Of a DNA stretch of 64,000 nucleotides, positions 7,520-16,492 are shown piece by piece. Origin of the DNA: Nocardia asteroides (GTDB lineage Bacteria; Actinomycetota; Actinomycetes; Mycobacteriales; Mycobacteriaceae); contig NZ_CP089214.1 of assembly GCF_021183625.1 (NCBI RefSeq), forward strand, positions 4,402,001-4,466,000, read 5' to 3'. The translations under genes and the position numbers were made by a program. The number at the start of each line of letters is the position of its first letter. Positions within the stretch are counted from its first letter, which is position 1. The notes under the pieces were generated by a model, which was given only the letters and a program-made list of their open reading frames with translations, was not told the DNA's origin and made no database searches.

Positions 7520-8547
7520 AACGCAGCAACGCCACCGGCATCAAACTGGCGATCTTCACCGTGGTGATGACGCTGATCTTCGCCGGGCTGGTCGTGGTCT
7601 TCAGCCAGATGCGGTTCTCCCGCGAGGAGGGCTACCACGCCGTCTTCACCAGCTCGTCGGGCATGCTGCCGGGGGCGAAGGTGCGGATCGCGGGCGTCCC
7701 GGTCGGCTCGGTGACCGCGGTGGAGGTCGGCGACGATCACCGCGCGCACGTCGAGTTCGACGTCGACCGCCGGTTCCCGCTCTTCACCAGCACCAGGGCG
7801 GCGATCCGGTACGAGAACCTGGTCGGCGACCGCTACCTGGAGCTGCTGGAGGGGCCGGGCTCGGCCGAGCAGCTGCGCTCCGGCGGCAGCATCCCGCTGG
7901 AGCGCACCGCGCCCGCGCTCGACCTGGACATGCTGCTCGGCGGCTTCAAGCCGCTGCTCCGCGGGCTGGACCCGGGCCAGGTGAACGACCTGACCAACGC
8001 GCTGCTGCAGATCTTCCAGGGCCAGGGCGGCACCCTGGTCTCGCTGCTGAACAGCGGCGGCTCCTTCTCCCGCACGCTGGCCGACCGGGACGCCCTGATC
8101 GGCAGCGTGATCACCAACCTGAACACCGTGCTCGCCACCATCGACGAGCGCGGCGACCAGTTCGAGACCACCATCGCCGAGTTGCAGCGCCTGGTCAGCG
8201 GGCTGGCCGAGGACCGCGATCCGATCGGGGCCGCGCTGCCCCGGATCGCGGGCGCCACCGGCGACCTCACCGACCTGCTCGCCCAGGCCCGCCCCGACCT
8301 GCGCGCCACCATCGCGCAGACCGACCGGCTCGCCACCAACCTGAACGCGGGCGAGGCCGACGTGCAGTGGGTGCTCGACAAGCTCCCGGAGACCTACCGC
8401 AAGCTCATCCGGATCGGCTCCTACGGCTCGTTCCTGCAGCTCTACGTCTGCGAGACGAACATCGTCATGGACGGCCCGAACGGGCAGCCGATCCAGATCA
8501 ACCTGCCCGGTCCGCAAACGACTGGAAGGTGCGCTGACACAGAATGA
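7516..8547 (+). CDS. mce4B: Mce4B subunit
   Basis: A 343-residue Mce protein. It has a transmembrane helix at about residues 8-28, an MCE domain at about 38-115 (GMLPGAKVRIAGVPVGSVT), and a long helical domain ending in a conserved paired-cysteine region (CETN ... GRCAD). GTG start with a 4-bp GTGA overlap with mce4A. It is shorter than its neighbours, as Mce B proteins usually are, and the second subunit in the fixed A-F order. Confidence 0.9.
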   Translation: MKRSNATGIKLAIFTVVMTLIFAGLVVVFSQMRFSREEGYHAVFTSSSGMLPGAKVRIAGVPVGSVTAVEVGDDHRAHVEFDVDRRFPLFTSTRAAIRYENLVGDRYLELLEGPGSAEQLRSGGSIPLERTAPALDLDMLLGGFKPLLRGLDPGQVNDLTNALLQIFQGQGGTLVSLLNSGGSFSRTLADRDALIGSVITNLNTVLATIDERGDQFETTIAELQRLVSGLAEDRDPIGAALPRIAGATGDLTDLLAQARPDLRATIAQTDRLATNLNAGEADVQWVLDKLPETYRKLIRIGSYGSFLQLYVCETNIVMDGPNGQPIQINLPGPQTTGRCADTE

Positions 8548-9632
8548 GCGAACAGCGTTCCCCCACAGTGACAAACGGTCGTTCCACGACGATGACGATC
8601 GGCATCGTCGGCCTTGTGCTCGCGGTCGCGATCGCCCTCTCGGCGCTGCAGTTCGACCGGCTGCCCTTCATCCGCTCCGGCGCCACCTACACCGCCTTCT
8701 TCGGTGACGCGGGCGGGCTGGTCCCCGGCGACGCGGTGCAGGTGGCCGGGGTGCGCTCGGGCCGGGTCGAGGACGTCCGGCTGGACGGAGCCAAGGTGCT
8801 CGTCACCTTCAGCCTGAACGAGTCGATCGTGCTCGGCGAGAAGACCGGCGCGGCGATCAAGACCAACACCGTGCTCGGCCGCAAATCGCTCGAGGTCTCG
8901 CCGGACGGGCCGGGCGCGCTGCGCAGCACCGACACCATCCCGCTGGAGCGCACCAACTCGCCGTACTCGCTGAACGAGGCGCTCGGCGACCTGGCGGGCA
9001 CCGTGCAGGGGCTCGACATGCAGCGGGTGGACGAGACGCTGGACGCGCTCTCGGTGAGCTTCGCCGACACCCCGGCCCCGCTGCGCTCCGCGCTGGACGG
9101 CGTGACCGCGCTCTCCCGCAGCATCAACACCCGCGACCAGGCGCTCACCGACCTGCTCGGCAGGGCGCAGCGGGTCACCGAGATCCTGGCCGAGCGCGGC
9201 ACCCAGATCAACGCGCTGCTGCTCGACGGCAACGAGCTGCTCGGCGAGCTGGACCGCAGGCGCACCGCGATCAGCCAGCTCATCGTCTACGTGAACGGCC
9301 TGGCGCAGCAGCTGCGCGGCGTGATCGCGGACAACGAGGCCCAGCTGAACCCGGCGCTGCAGAAGCTGGACCAGGTGCTCGACCTGCTGACCAGGAACCG
9401 GGAGAACATCTCGCTGGCGCTGGACCGGCTCGGCCCGTTCTCCGCGGCGCTCGGCGAGCAGGTCGGCAGCGGCCCCTACTTCCAGGCGTACGTGGTGAAC
9501 GCGACCAGCACCGGGCTGCAGATCCTGGTCGACTCGCTGGTCTGGCCGCAGCACCTGCCCGACTCGCTGCGCCAGTACCTCGCCGATCCACCGCCCTCGA
9601 TCGGGCCAGCCGCTCAGGAGCCGCCGCGATGA
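8544..9632 (+). CDS. mce4C: Mce4C subunit
   Basis: A 362-residue Mce protein, coupled to mce4B by a 4-bp ATGA overlap. It has one N-terminal transmembrane helix (about residues 14-34) and an MCE domain starting near residue 45 (GGLVPGDAVQVAGVRSGRVEDV). A long helical stretch follows, rich in L/Q/D heptads (LDQVLDLL, TRNRENIS). The C-terminus is short and proline-rich (DPPPSIGP). Confidence 0.9.
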   Translation: MSEQRSPTVTNGRSTTMTIGIVGLVLAVAIALSALQFDRLPFIRSGATYTAFFGDAGGLVPGDAVQVAGVRSGRVEDVRLDGAKVLVTFSLNESIVLGEKTGAAIKTNTVLGRKSLEVSPDGPGALRSTDTIPLERTNSPYSLNEALGDLAGTVQGLDMQRVDETLDALSVSFADTPAPLRSALDGVTALSRSINTRDQALTDLLGRAQRVTEILAERGTQINALLLDGNELLGELDRRRTAISQLIVYVNGLAQQLRGVIADNEAQLNPALQKLDQVLDLLTRNRENISLALDRLGPFSAALGEQVGSGPYFQAYVVNATSTGLQILVDSLVWPQHLPDSLRQYLADPPPSIGPAAQEPPR

Positions 9633-10903
9633 CCGTGCGGAACACCGTCAGCAACATCCCGCGCCGGACGCTCGCCATCGGGGCCGCGGTGCTGGTCGTC
9701 GCGCTGATCGCGGTGGCCGGGTACTTCGGCCTGCGCAATATCGGCACCACGACCGTGACCGCCGAGTTCCAATCCACCGCGGGGCTGTACGAGGGCGACG
9801 ACATCCGGATCCTCGGGGTCAAGGTGGGGCGGATCGACGAGATCGAGCCCGGCGACGACAAGGTCGCGGTGACGATGACGCTGAACCGCGGCGTCGACGT
9901 CCCCGCCGAGGCCCGCGCCGTCCTGATCGCCCCCTCGCTGGTCTCGGCGCGCTTCATCCAGCTCGCCCCGGCCTACACCGGCGGCGCGAAGCTGGCCGAC
10001 GGCGCCACCATCGGGCTGGAGCGCACCGCGGTCCCGGTCGAGTGGGACGACATCAAGACCGAGCTCTCCAAGCTGGCCACGACGCTCGGCCCGGTCGGCG
10101 ACGACGAGCAGGGCTCCTTCGGCCGCTTCGTGAACGTCGCCGCGGACAACCTGGACGGCAACGGCGACCGCTTCCGGGACACGCTGCGCGAGCTCTCGGC
10201 CACCCTGAGCACGCTCTCCGACGGCCGCACCGACCTCTTCGGCACCATTCGCAACCTGCAGAAGTTCGTCGAGGTGCTGAGCGCGAGCAACGAGCAGATC
10301 GTGCAGTTCGGCGGCAGGCTGGCCTCGGTCTCCTCGGTGCTGGCCGGGGTCTCGGCCGAGCTCGGCGCCGGGCTGGACAACCTGGATCTGGCCATCGTGG
10401 ACGTCAGGCGCTTCCTGGACGACAGCGGCACCCAGCTCACCGACAGCGTGCAGAAGCTGGCCCAGGCCACCCAGATCCTCGCCGACAAGCGGCCGGAGCT
10501 GGAGCAGGCGCTGCACTCGGGCCCGACCGCGCTGGTGAACTTCTACCAGCTCTACAAGCCGGCCCAGGGCACGCTGACCGGGGCCATCGCGCTGGCCAAC
10601 CCGGGCAACCCGATGAGCTTCCTCTGCGGCTCGGTGCGCGCCCTGGAGAAGAATCAGTCCGACCGCAGCGCGGACCTCTGCAACGAGTTCCTCGCCCCGG
10701 TGATCCAGTCGCTCGGCATGAACTACCTGCCGATCATGACCAACCCGGCGACCGGCGTCACCGCCTTCCCCGACCAGCTCGTCTACAGCCCGCCGAGCCT
10801 GGCCGCCGCGGGCCCGCGGGATCAGGGTCCCGCCCCCGCGCAGGCGCCGATCTCGGTGCCGCAGGGGCTGGCCGGGCTCGCCATTCCGGGAGGTGGGCGA
10901 TGA
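9629..10903 (+). CDS. mce4D: Mce4D subunit
   Basis: A 424-residue Mce protein starting in an ATGA overlap with mce4C. A transmembrane helix spans about residues 15-35 and the MCE domain starts near 48 (TAGLYEGDDIRILGVKVGRID). The helical tunnel domain runs to about residue 330, followed by a conserved cysteine pair (FLCGS ... ADLCNEF). The last 50 residues are rich in Pro, Ala and Gln, consistent with a flexible periplasmic end. It overlaps mce4E by 4 bp. Confidence 0.9.
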   Translation: MTVRNTVSNIPRRTLAIGAAVLVVALIAVAGYFGLRNIGTTTVTAEFQSTAGLYEGDDIRILGVKVGRIDEIEPGDDKVAVTMTLNRGVDVPAEARAVLIAPSLVSARFIQLAPAYTGGAKLADGATIGLERTAVPVEWDDIKTELSKLATTLGPVGDDEQGSFGRFVNVAADNLDGNGDRFRDTLRELSATLSTLSDGRTDLFGTIRNLQKFVEVLSASNEQIVQFGGRLASVSSVLAGVSAELGAGLDNLDLAIVDVRRFLDDSGTQLTDSVQKLAQATQILADKRPELEQALHSGPTALVNFYQLYKPAQGTLTGAIALANPGNPMSFLCGSVRALEKNQSDRSADLCNEFLAPVIQSLGMNYLPIMTNPATGVTAFPDQLVYSPPSLAAAGPRDQGPAPAQAPISVPQGLAGLAIPGGGR

Positions 10904-12138
10904 ACCGCCGAGGTCTGACCGTGCTCGCCACGGCCGCCGCGATCGTGCTCGGCACCACCGGCTGCGAGTGGGACGGGCTGAACTCGATCCCCATGCCCGG
11001 CGCCAAGGGCACCGACGCCGGGGCCTACCAGGTGCGCATCCAGATGCCGAACGTCACCACGCTGACCCGTAATTCGCCGGTCCGGGTGAACGACGTCGCG
11101 GTCGGGACGGTCGCCGACATCACGGTCGAGGGCTGGCACGCGCTGGTCACCGTCTCGCTGGAGCAGGACGTGCGGTTGCCCGCCAACGCCACCGCCGCGA
11201 TCGGCCAGACCAGCCTGCTCGGCAGCAACCACGTCGAGCTGGCGTCGCCGAAGGACGTCGCGCCCGAGGGCGAGCTGCGCGACGGCGACACCATCCCGCT
11301 GGCGCGGGCCTCGGTGTACCCGACCACCGAGCAGGTGCTCTCCTCGCTCTCGGTGGTGCTGAACGGCGGCGGCATCTCCCAGCTGGAGAACATCACCCGC
11401 GAGCTGAACACCGCGCTGACCGGCCGCGAGAGCGATGTCCGCGACCTGATCGTGCAGCTCAACGACCTCACCATCGGCTTGAACGGGCAGACTCGGAGCA
11501 TCATCGACGCGATGGGCGGGCTGGACCGGCTCGGCGGAGAGCTGGTGGCGCAGCGCGACGTGCTCGCCGCCGCCATCACCGACATCCACCCGGCGCTCAC
11601 CGTGCTGGCCGACCGGCGGGCCGAGATCACCAGGGCGCTCACCGCGCTCGGCGAGCTCAGCGACGTCACCGAGCGGATCATCGACGCCAGCGGCGACGAC
11701 CTGAAGGCCAACCTCGCCGCGCTGCACCCGGTGCTGCAGACGCTGGCCGACACCGGGCACAACCTCACCGAGTCGCTGAAGATCATCGCGACCTTCCCGT
11801 TCCCGATGAAGAACCTGGACCGGGCGATCAAGGGCGACTACCTGAACCTCTTCATGACCCTCGACCTGACCGCGGCCAGGCTGGACTCCAACTGGCTCAC
11901 CGGAACCCCGCTCGGTGGCCGCTTCGGCGGGATCGAGGGCGTGCTCGGCACCATCGCGCCGGAGACCGCCAGCCAGCCCGGCAACCCCGCGCTCGGCCCG
12001 CTCGCCACGCCCGACCAGGCGCCCGGCCCGGCCCCGACCATTCCCGGGCTGCCGCCGATCCCGGGGCTGCCCGCCATTCCCGGCCTGACCGTGCCGCTGC
12101 CCGGAGCACCGGCCGCACCCGGAGGTGCCGGGCAATGA
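10900..12138 (+). CDS. mce4E: Mce4E lipoprotein subunit
   Basis: A 412-residue Mce protein and the lipoprotein member of the set (LprN in M. tuberculosis). It starts MNRRGLTVLA with a hydrophobic signal ending TTGC, so Cys near position 22 is the likely lipidation site, though the lipobox is imperfect. The ATG at 10900 lies in an ATGA overlap with mce4D; the frame is open much further upstream, but that part overlaps mce4D and shows no homology. The C-terminus carries three tandem proline-rich repeats of the form PxIPGL (about 12037-12095). Confidence 0.9.
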   Translation: MNRRGLTVLATAAAIVLGTTGCEWDGLNSIPMPGAKGTDAGAYQVRIQMPNVTTLTRNSPVRVNDVAVGTVADITVEGWHALVTVSLEQDVRLPANATAAIGQTSLLGSNHVELASPKDVAPEGELRDGDTIPLARASVYPTTEQVLSSLSVVLNGGGISQLENITRELNTALTGRESDVRDLIVQLNDLTIGLNGQTRSIIDAMGGLDRLGGELVAQRDVLAAAITDIHPALTVLADRRAEITRALTALGELSDVTERIIDASGDDLKANLAALHPVLQTLADTGHNLTESLKIIATFPFPMKNLDRAIKGDYLNLFMTLDLTAARLDSNWLTGTPLGGRFGGIEGVLGTIAPETASQPGNPALGPLATPDQAPGPAPTIPGLPPIPGLPAIPGLTVPLPGAPAAPGGAGQ

Positions 12139-13559
12139 CGCTCACCCGCTTCGTCCGCATCCAGCTGGTCATCTTCGCGATCCTGACCGCGGTCGGGCTG
12201 ATCATCATGGGCGGCACCTACGTCGGCGTGCCCGCCATGCTCGGCATCGGCCGCTACCAGGTCACGGTGCAGCTCGCCGCCACCGGCGGGCTCTACCCGA
12301 ACGCCAACGTCGCCTACCGCGGCACCAATGTCGGCAAGGTCGAGGAGGTGAAGCTGACGCCCGGCGGGGTGGACGCGATCATCTCCATCGACAGCGACCA
12401 CAAGGTGCCCTCCGACGTCGACGCCTGGGTGCGCAGCGTCTCGGCCATCGGCGAGCAGTACGTCGACCTGATCCCGGCCGAGAACCGCGGCGACGACGGC
12501 GATCTGCGCGACGGCGACGTCATCCCGGTGAACCGCACCAAGCTGCCGCAGGACGTCGGGTCGCTGCTCGACCAGACCGACCGGCTGCTCTCCAGCGTCG
12601 CCGACACCAGGCTGCGCCAGGTGATCGACGAGTCGTTCCGCGCCTTCAACGGCGCCGGCCCCGACCTGCAGCGCTTCATCGACTCGGCCGCGCTGCTGGT
12701 GCAGGAGGCGCAGAGCAGCGTCGAGCCGACCAAGCAGCTGCTCGACCAGATCGGGCCGCTGCTCGACACCCAGGTGCAGTCGGACGCGAACATCCGGAGC
12801 TGGACCGCCGACCTCGCCACCGTCACCGACCAGCTGCGCGCGCACGACCCCGCGCTGCGCAATATCCTCACCGAGGGTCCCGGCGCGATGCAGCAGGTCA
12901 CCGAGCTGTTCCAGACGCTGCGACCGACGCTGCCGCTGCTGCTCGCCAACCTGGTGAGCGTCGGGCAGGTCGGCACCATCTACCACGCCGGGCTGGAGCA
13001 GATCCTGGTTGTCTACCCGCCGCTGGTGGCCGCGCTGCTCACCGCGGTGCGCGGGCCGCTGGAGTACGGCGCGATGGTCGACTTCATGCTGACCGTCAAC
13101 GACCCGCCGCCCTGCACCACCGGCTTCCTCCCGCCCGAAGAGCGCCGCGACCCCACCCTGCTCGACATCCCGGACACCCCGCCCGGGCTCTACTGCAAGG
13201 TGCCGCAGGACGCGGCCGAGGCGGTGCGCGGCATCCGCAACACGCCCTGCCAGGAGTACCCGGGCAGGCGCGCCCCCACCCCCGAGCTCTGCCGCACCGG
13301 CGCCTACACCCCGCTCGGCAACAACCCGCCCTTCGGGCCGCCGCAGCCGGTCGAGCCCGCCGCCTACACCGGCGGCTCCGACGGCACCGGCGGCTCTGAC
13401 GGCACCGCCGTCACCCCCGCCTCGGCCCGCGCCTACGACCCCGGCTCCGGGGTGTACATGGGCCCCGACGGCCGCTCGTATCGGCAAGGCGACGTGGCCG
13501 ACGGATCGGGCACGGTACCGTCGAGCTGGCAGGCGATGCTCGAGGAGCAGCAACGATGA
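12135..13559 (+). CDS. mce4F: Mce4F subunit
   Basis: A 474-residue Mce protein, last of the six. It has a transmembrane helix at about residues 8-32, an MCE domain at about 38-115 (GGLYPNANVAYRGTNVGKVE), then the helical tunnel domain. The C-terminal region has several cysteines and ends with SYRQGDV and a charged tail. Two 18-bp direct repeats at 13371-13388 and 13389-13406 encode GGSDGT twice, a recent in-frame duplication in the disordered tail. It overlaps mce4E and mas4A by 4 bp each. Confidence 0.9.
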   Translation: MTLTRFVRIQLVIFAILTAVGLIIMGGTYVGVPAMLGIGRYQVTVQLAATGGLYPNANVAYRGTNVGKVEEVKLTPGGVDAIISIDSDHKVPSDVDAWVRSVSAIGEQYVDLIPAENRGDDGDLRDGDVIPVNRTKLPQDVGSLLDQTDRLLSSVADTRLRQVIDESFRAFNGAGPDLQRFIDSAALLVQEAQSSVEPTKQLLDQIGPLLDTQVQSDANIRSWTADLATVTDQLRAHDPALRNILTEGPGAMQQVTELFQTLRPTLPLLLANLVSVGQVGTIYHAGLEQILVVYPPLVAALLTAVRGPLEYGAMVDFMLTVNDPPPCTTGFLPPEERRDPTLLDIPDTPPGLYCKVPQDAAEAVRGIRNTPCQEYPGRRAPTPELCRTGAYTPLGNNPPFGPPQPVEPAAYTGGSDGTGGSDGTAVTPASARAYDPGSGVYMGPDGRSYRQGDVADGSGTVPSSWQAMLEEQQR

Positions 13560-14497
13560 GCGAGATCAACGACGACAAGCCGCGTGCGCGCCGCCGGGCG
13601 CTGCGCTCGGCCGGGCCGCCGCCCGCCGAGGGCGGTGCCACACCCGAGGGGACGGTCTCCGGCGTCGGTGACGGCGGCTCCTCCCCGGCGGTGACCGCCG
13701 GGCGGAGCGCGTCCACTGCCTCGGTGCCCACCTCCGGCTCCGACGTGGCGTCGACGAAGGCCGAGCCTGCGACATCCGAGGCCGCGGCTCCGAAGGCAGA
13801 GCCCTCGGCTGCCGAAAGCGTGCCCGTGGCTGGGGCTGAGACCGCGCCTTCCGCTGCGGACGATACCGCGCCGACGAAGGCCGACACCGTGGCCGCGAAG
13901 GCGGAGCCGGCTTCGGATCCCGCGCTCTCGGAGGCGGAGCCCGCAGCGGCGAAGGTCGCGCTCGACAAGGACACCGACGAGACCCCCGCGCCGGAGACGG
14001 CCACTCCGGCCCGCTCCTGGAAGCGCCTCGCGCTGACCGCCGCCGCGGCGATCGCCGCCATCGCGATCGTGGTGAGCGCGGTCCTCTCGACCCTCGCGGT
14101 CCGCGATAACGACGCCAGGGACGAGCGCCGCAACGAGTACCTGCAGACCGCCCGCCAGACCGTGCTGAACCTGACCACAATCCGCGCCGACTCCGCCAGG
14201 GAGGACATCGACCGGATCCTCTCGGTCGCCTCCGGCGACTTCAAGACCGAGTTCGACGGCCGCGTCGACCCCTTCACCGACATCGTGCAGCAGGCCAAGG
14301 TCGTCTCCACCGGTGAGATCGTCGAAGCCGCCCTCGAGCGCGACGACGAGAACTCCGCCCAGGTCCTCGTCGCCGCCAAGCAGACCCTGACCAACGCGGG
14401 CCAGGCCGAGCCCCAGACCCGCTACTACCGCTTCCGCGTCACCATCGCCCGCGGCGACGAGGGCCTCACCGCGTCGAAAGTGGAGTTCGTGGCATGA
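13556..14497 (+). CDS. mas4A: Mce-associated membrane protein Mas4A
   Basis: A 313-residue protein in the Rv3493c position. The first about 155 residues are low-complexity (Ala, Pro, Glu, Thr) with repeated KAEP/EAEP units. One transmembrane helix follows at about 160-182 (LALTAAAAIAAIAIVV), then a compact domain of about 125 residues that resembles the SnoaL/NTF2-like fold of Mce-associated proteins. By topology the disordered arm is cytoplasmic and the fold extracytoplasmic. Such proteins stabilise the Mce complex in mycobacteria. It is translationally coupled to mce4F and to the repeat element that begins mas4B. Confidence 0.82.
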   Translation: MSEINDDKPRARRRALRSAGPPPAEGGATPEGTVSGVGDGGSSPAVTAGRSASTASVPTSGSDVASTKAEPATSEAAAPKAEPSAAESVPVAGAETAPSAADDTAPTKADTVAAKAEPASDPALSEAEPAAAKVALDKDTDETPAPETATPARSWKRLALTAAAAIAAIAIVVSAVLSTLAVRDNDARDERRNEYLQTARQTVLNLTTIRADSAREDIDRILSVASGDFKTEFDGRVDPFTDIVQQAKVVSTGEIVEAALERDDENSAQVLVAAKQTLTNAGQAEPQTRYYRFRVTIARGDEGLTASKVEFVA

Positions 14498-14568
14498 GCG
14501 AGTCAGGCCCGGAGACGGAAGCGGAGCGTGGCCGCGTGGGGGCCTCGCTCGGGCCGAAGGGATACAGC
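14494..14568 (+). repeat. MIRU-like element, copy 1 (mas4A/mas4B junction)
   Basis: A 75-bp element that starts with ATGA overlapping the mas4A stop and ends just before a second ATGAGC at 14569, the expected native mas4B start. Its first 57 bases match the reverse strand of 54551-54495 at 48 positions by hand alignment, including ATGAGCG, GTCAGGCCCGGAG and AGCGGAGCGT. It is open and in frame with mas4B, so it encodes a 25-residue N-terminal extension (MSESGPETEAERG...). The layout, insertion at an ATGA coupling site, is that described for mycobacterial MIRUs. Confidence 0.75.
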
Positions 14569-15051
14569 ATGAGCCGAACCAAAATTCTCGCCGGTGCGGC
14601 CGCCGTTCTCCTCCTCGCCGCCGCCGTCCTGGCCGGCGTCAACGGCTACCGCCTCTGGGACGACAACCGCACCGAGCAGGCCCGCGCCGACGCCGCGACA
14701 ACCGCGAGCCGCACCGTCTCCGCCATGTTCAGCTACGACTTCAACTCCGTCGACACCGAACTCCCCAAGGCCGCCGACAACCTGGCCCCCGACTTCCGCG
14801 CCGACTACCTGACCCTGATCCAGGACGCCATCGCCCCCGGCGCCAAGGAGAAGCAGCTCAGCGTGCAGGCCGACGCCCAGGCCGCGGGCATCGTCTCCGC
14901 GGACGCGAGCCACGCAGTGGTCATGCTCTTCCTGAACCAGATCACCACCAGCAGGGACAGCCCCGAGGGCACCACCAGCGGCAGCCGGGTCAAGGTCGAG
15001 CTGGACCGCGACGGCGACCGCTGGCTGGTCGCCGCCGTCACCCCGGTGTGA
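14494..15051 (+). CDS. mas4B: Mce-associated membrane protein Mas4B
   Basis: A 185-residue protein in the Rv3492c position: a short N-terminus, one transmembrane helix (ILAGAAAVLLLAAAVLAG), then an extracytoplasmic NTF2-like domain like that of mas4A. Two starts are possible. ATG at 14494 overlaps the mas4A stop but lies in the repeat element. ATG at 14569 (MSRTKILAG) gives 160 residues with the usual Mas topology and is probably ancestral. The 3' end overlaps the convergent sensor-kinase gene by 14 bp. Last gene of the mce4 operon. Confidence 0.82.
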   Translation: MSESGPETEAERGRVGASLGPKGYSMSRTKILAGAAAVLLLAAAVLAGVNGYRLWDDNRTEQARADAATTASRTVSAMFSYDFNSVDTELPKAADNLAPDFRADYLTLIQDAIAPGAKEKQLSVQADAQAAGIVSADASHAVVMLFLNQITTSRDSPEGTTSGSRVKVELDRDGDRWLVAAVTPV

Positions 15052-16492
15052 GGTCGCGGGGCAGCCGCACCGTGAAGGTGGTGCCCTGCCCCGGCGCGCT
15101 CACCGCCCGCACCGTACCGCCGTGCGCGGTCACCAGCGCGCGCACGATCGACAGCCCGAGCCCGGTCCCGCCGCTGGCCCTGGTCCGCGAGGTGTCGGTG
15201 CGGTAGAAGCGCTCGAAGATCCGCTCCGCCTCGTCCTGTGGCAACCCGGGCCCGGTATCGGCCACCTCCAGCAGCACCTCGTCCGCCGCGGGCGTGAGCC
15301 GCACGGTGACGGCCGTGCCCGGCGGGGTGTGCACGACGGCGTTGCTCAGCAGATTGCTCAGCACCTGCCGTAGCCGGGTGTCGTCGCCGAGCACCTCGAG
15401 CGTGCCGGTGCCCGGCCGCACCTCCAGCTCGACGGTGTGCGGCTCGGCGTCCTTGGCTCCGAGCATCCGCGCACTGTGCACGGCATCGCTGGCCAGCGTG
15501 AGCAGGTCGACCGGCGCCCGGTCCAGCGGCCGGTCGGCGTCCATCCTCGCCAGCATGAGCAGGTCCTCGACCAGCAGCCCCATCCGCTGCGCTTCGCGCT
15601 CGATCCGGTCCATGAAGAGCGCGGGGTCGCTGGTCGCGCCCTGCCGGAACAGCTCGGCGAAGCCGCGGATGGTGGTGAGCGGGGTGCGCAGCTCGTGGCT
15701 GGCGTCCGCGACGAAGCGGCGCATCCGCTCCTCGGAGTGCCGCGCGGCCTCCTCGGACGCCGTGCGCGCCTCGAAGGCGCGCTGGATCTGCGCCAGCATG
15801 CCGTTCAGCGAGCGGGAGAGCCTGCCGACCTCCGTCTTGGTGTTCTGCTGCGGGACCCGCCGGTGCAGATCGCCCGCGGCGATGGCGGCGGCCGTGCGTT
15901 CGACGTCGAGCAGCGGCCGCAGGCTCCGGTTGATCACGAAGTACGCCGCGACGGCGAGCGCGACCAGCACCAGCACCCCGACCACGACCAGCAGCATGAC
16001 CAGCTGGTCGACGGTGTCCCGGTTCTGGGTGAGCGGCGCCGCCACCGTGGTGGTGCCGTCCCTGGTGCGCAGGCTGAGCACCCGCCACCGCACGTCGGCG
16101 TTGTCGGTGGAGCCGACGGTCACCGGCCGCCCGATCGGCGGCTCCGGCAGCGCGGGGGTGGCGTCGATGTTGAACGGCCGCAGCACCAGCCGGGCGGGGT
16201 CGTCCGGCCGCTCCACCTCGACGAAGAACGGGCTCGGCGGCTGCCTGCCGTCGGCGGGCAGCGGCCCGACCAGCCGGTCCGGCCTGGCCCAGGAGAGCGC
16301 GGCCTCGCGCAGCTGCTGGTCGGTGCGGTTCAGCAGCGAACGCTCCAGCGCGGAGGTGACCAGCATGCCGGAGGCGACCAGCCCGGCGGCGCAGAGCAGC
16401 ACCAGCGCCAGCACCAGCCCCACGCGCAGCGGAATCGCCGACAGCCGGGCGCCGAGCGCGCCCCTTGCCCTCGCTACCCCGACCCGGCTCAC
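15038..16492 (-). CDS. sensor histidine kinase, PhoR-like
   Basis: A 484-residue membrane kinase. Transmembrane helices are at about residues 22-44 and 164-187, enclosing an extracytoplasmic sensor of about 120 residues. A HAMP domain follows (about 188-240), then HisKA with the phospho-acceptor His266 in DASHELRTPLTT, and an HATPase_c domain with N box (NLLSNAVVHTPPG), DTGPGLP and GGTGLGLSI. It follows the response regulator with a 4-bp overlap, so they are one operon. The cognate regulator is very close to PhoP, so PhoR is the best guess, but the sensor domain itself does not identify the family. Its 3' end overlaps mas4B by 14 bp. Confidence 0.85.
   Translation of the reverse strand: MSRVGVARARGALGARLSAIPLRVGLVLALVLLCAAGLVASGMLVTSALERSLLNRTDQQLREAALSWARPDRLVGPLPADGRQPPSPFFVEVERPDDPARLVLRPFNIDATPALPEPPIGRPVTVGSTDNADVRWRVLSLRTRDGTTTVAAPLTQNRDTVDQLVMLLVVVGVLVLVALAVAAYFVINRSLRPLLDVERTAAAIAAGDLHRRVPQQNTKTEVGRLSRSLNGMLAQIQRAFEARTASEEAARHSEERMRRFVADASHELRTPLTTIRGFAELFRQGATSDPALFMDRIEREAQRMGLLVEDLLMLARMDADRPLDRAPVDLLTLASDAVHSARMLGAKDAEPHTVELEVRPGTGTLEVLGDDTRLRQVLSNLLSNAVVHTPPGTAVTVRLTPAADEVLLEVADTGPGLPQDEAERIFERFYRTDTSRTRASGGTGLGLSIVRALVTAHGGTVRAVSAPGQGTTFTVRLPRDLTPG

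Noticed and set aside
10042..10899. N-terminal 286-codon extension of mce4E
   Set aside because: It overlaps mce4D completely in another frame; the signal-peptide-bearing start at 10900 lies in a 4-bp coupling overlap as in all neighbouring mce4 genes.
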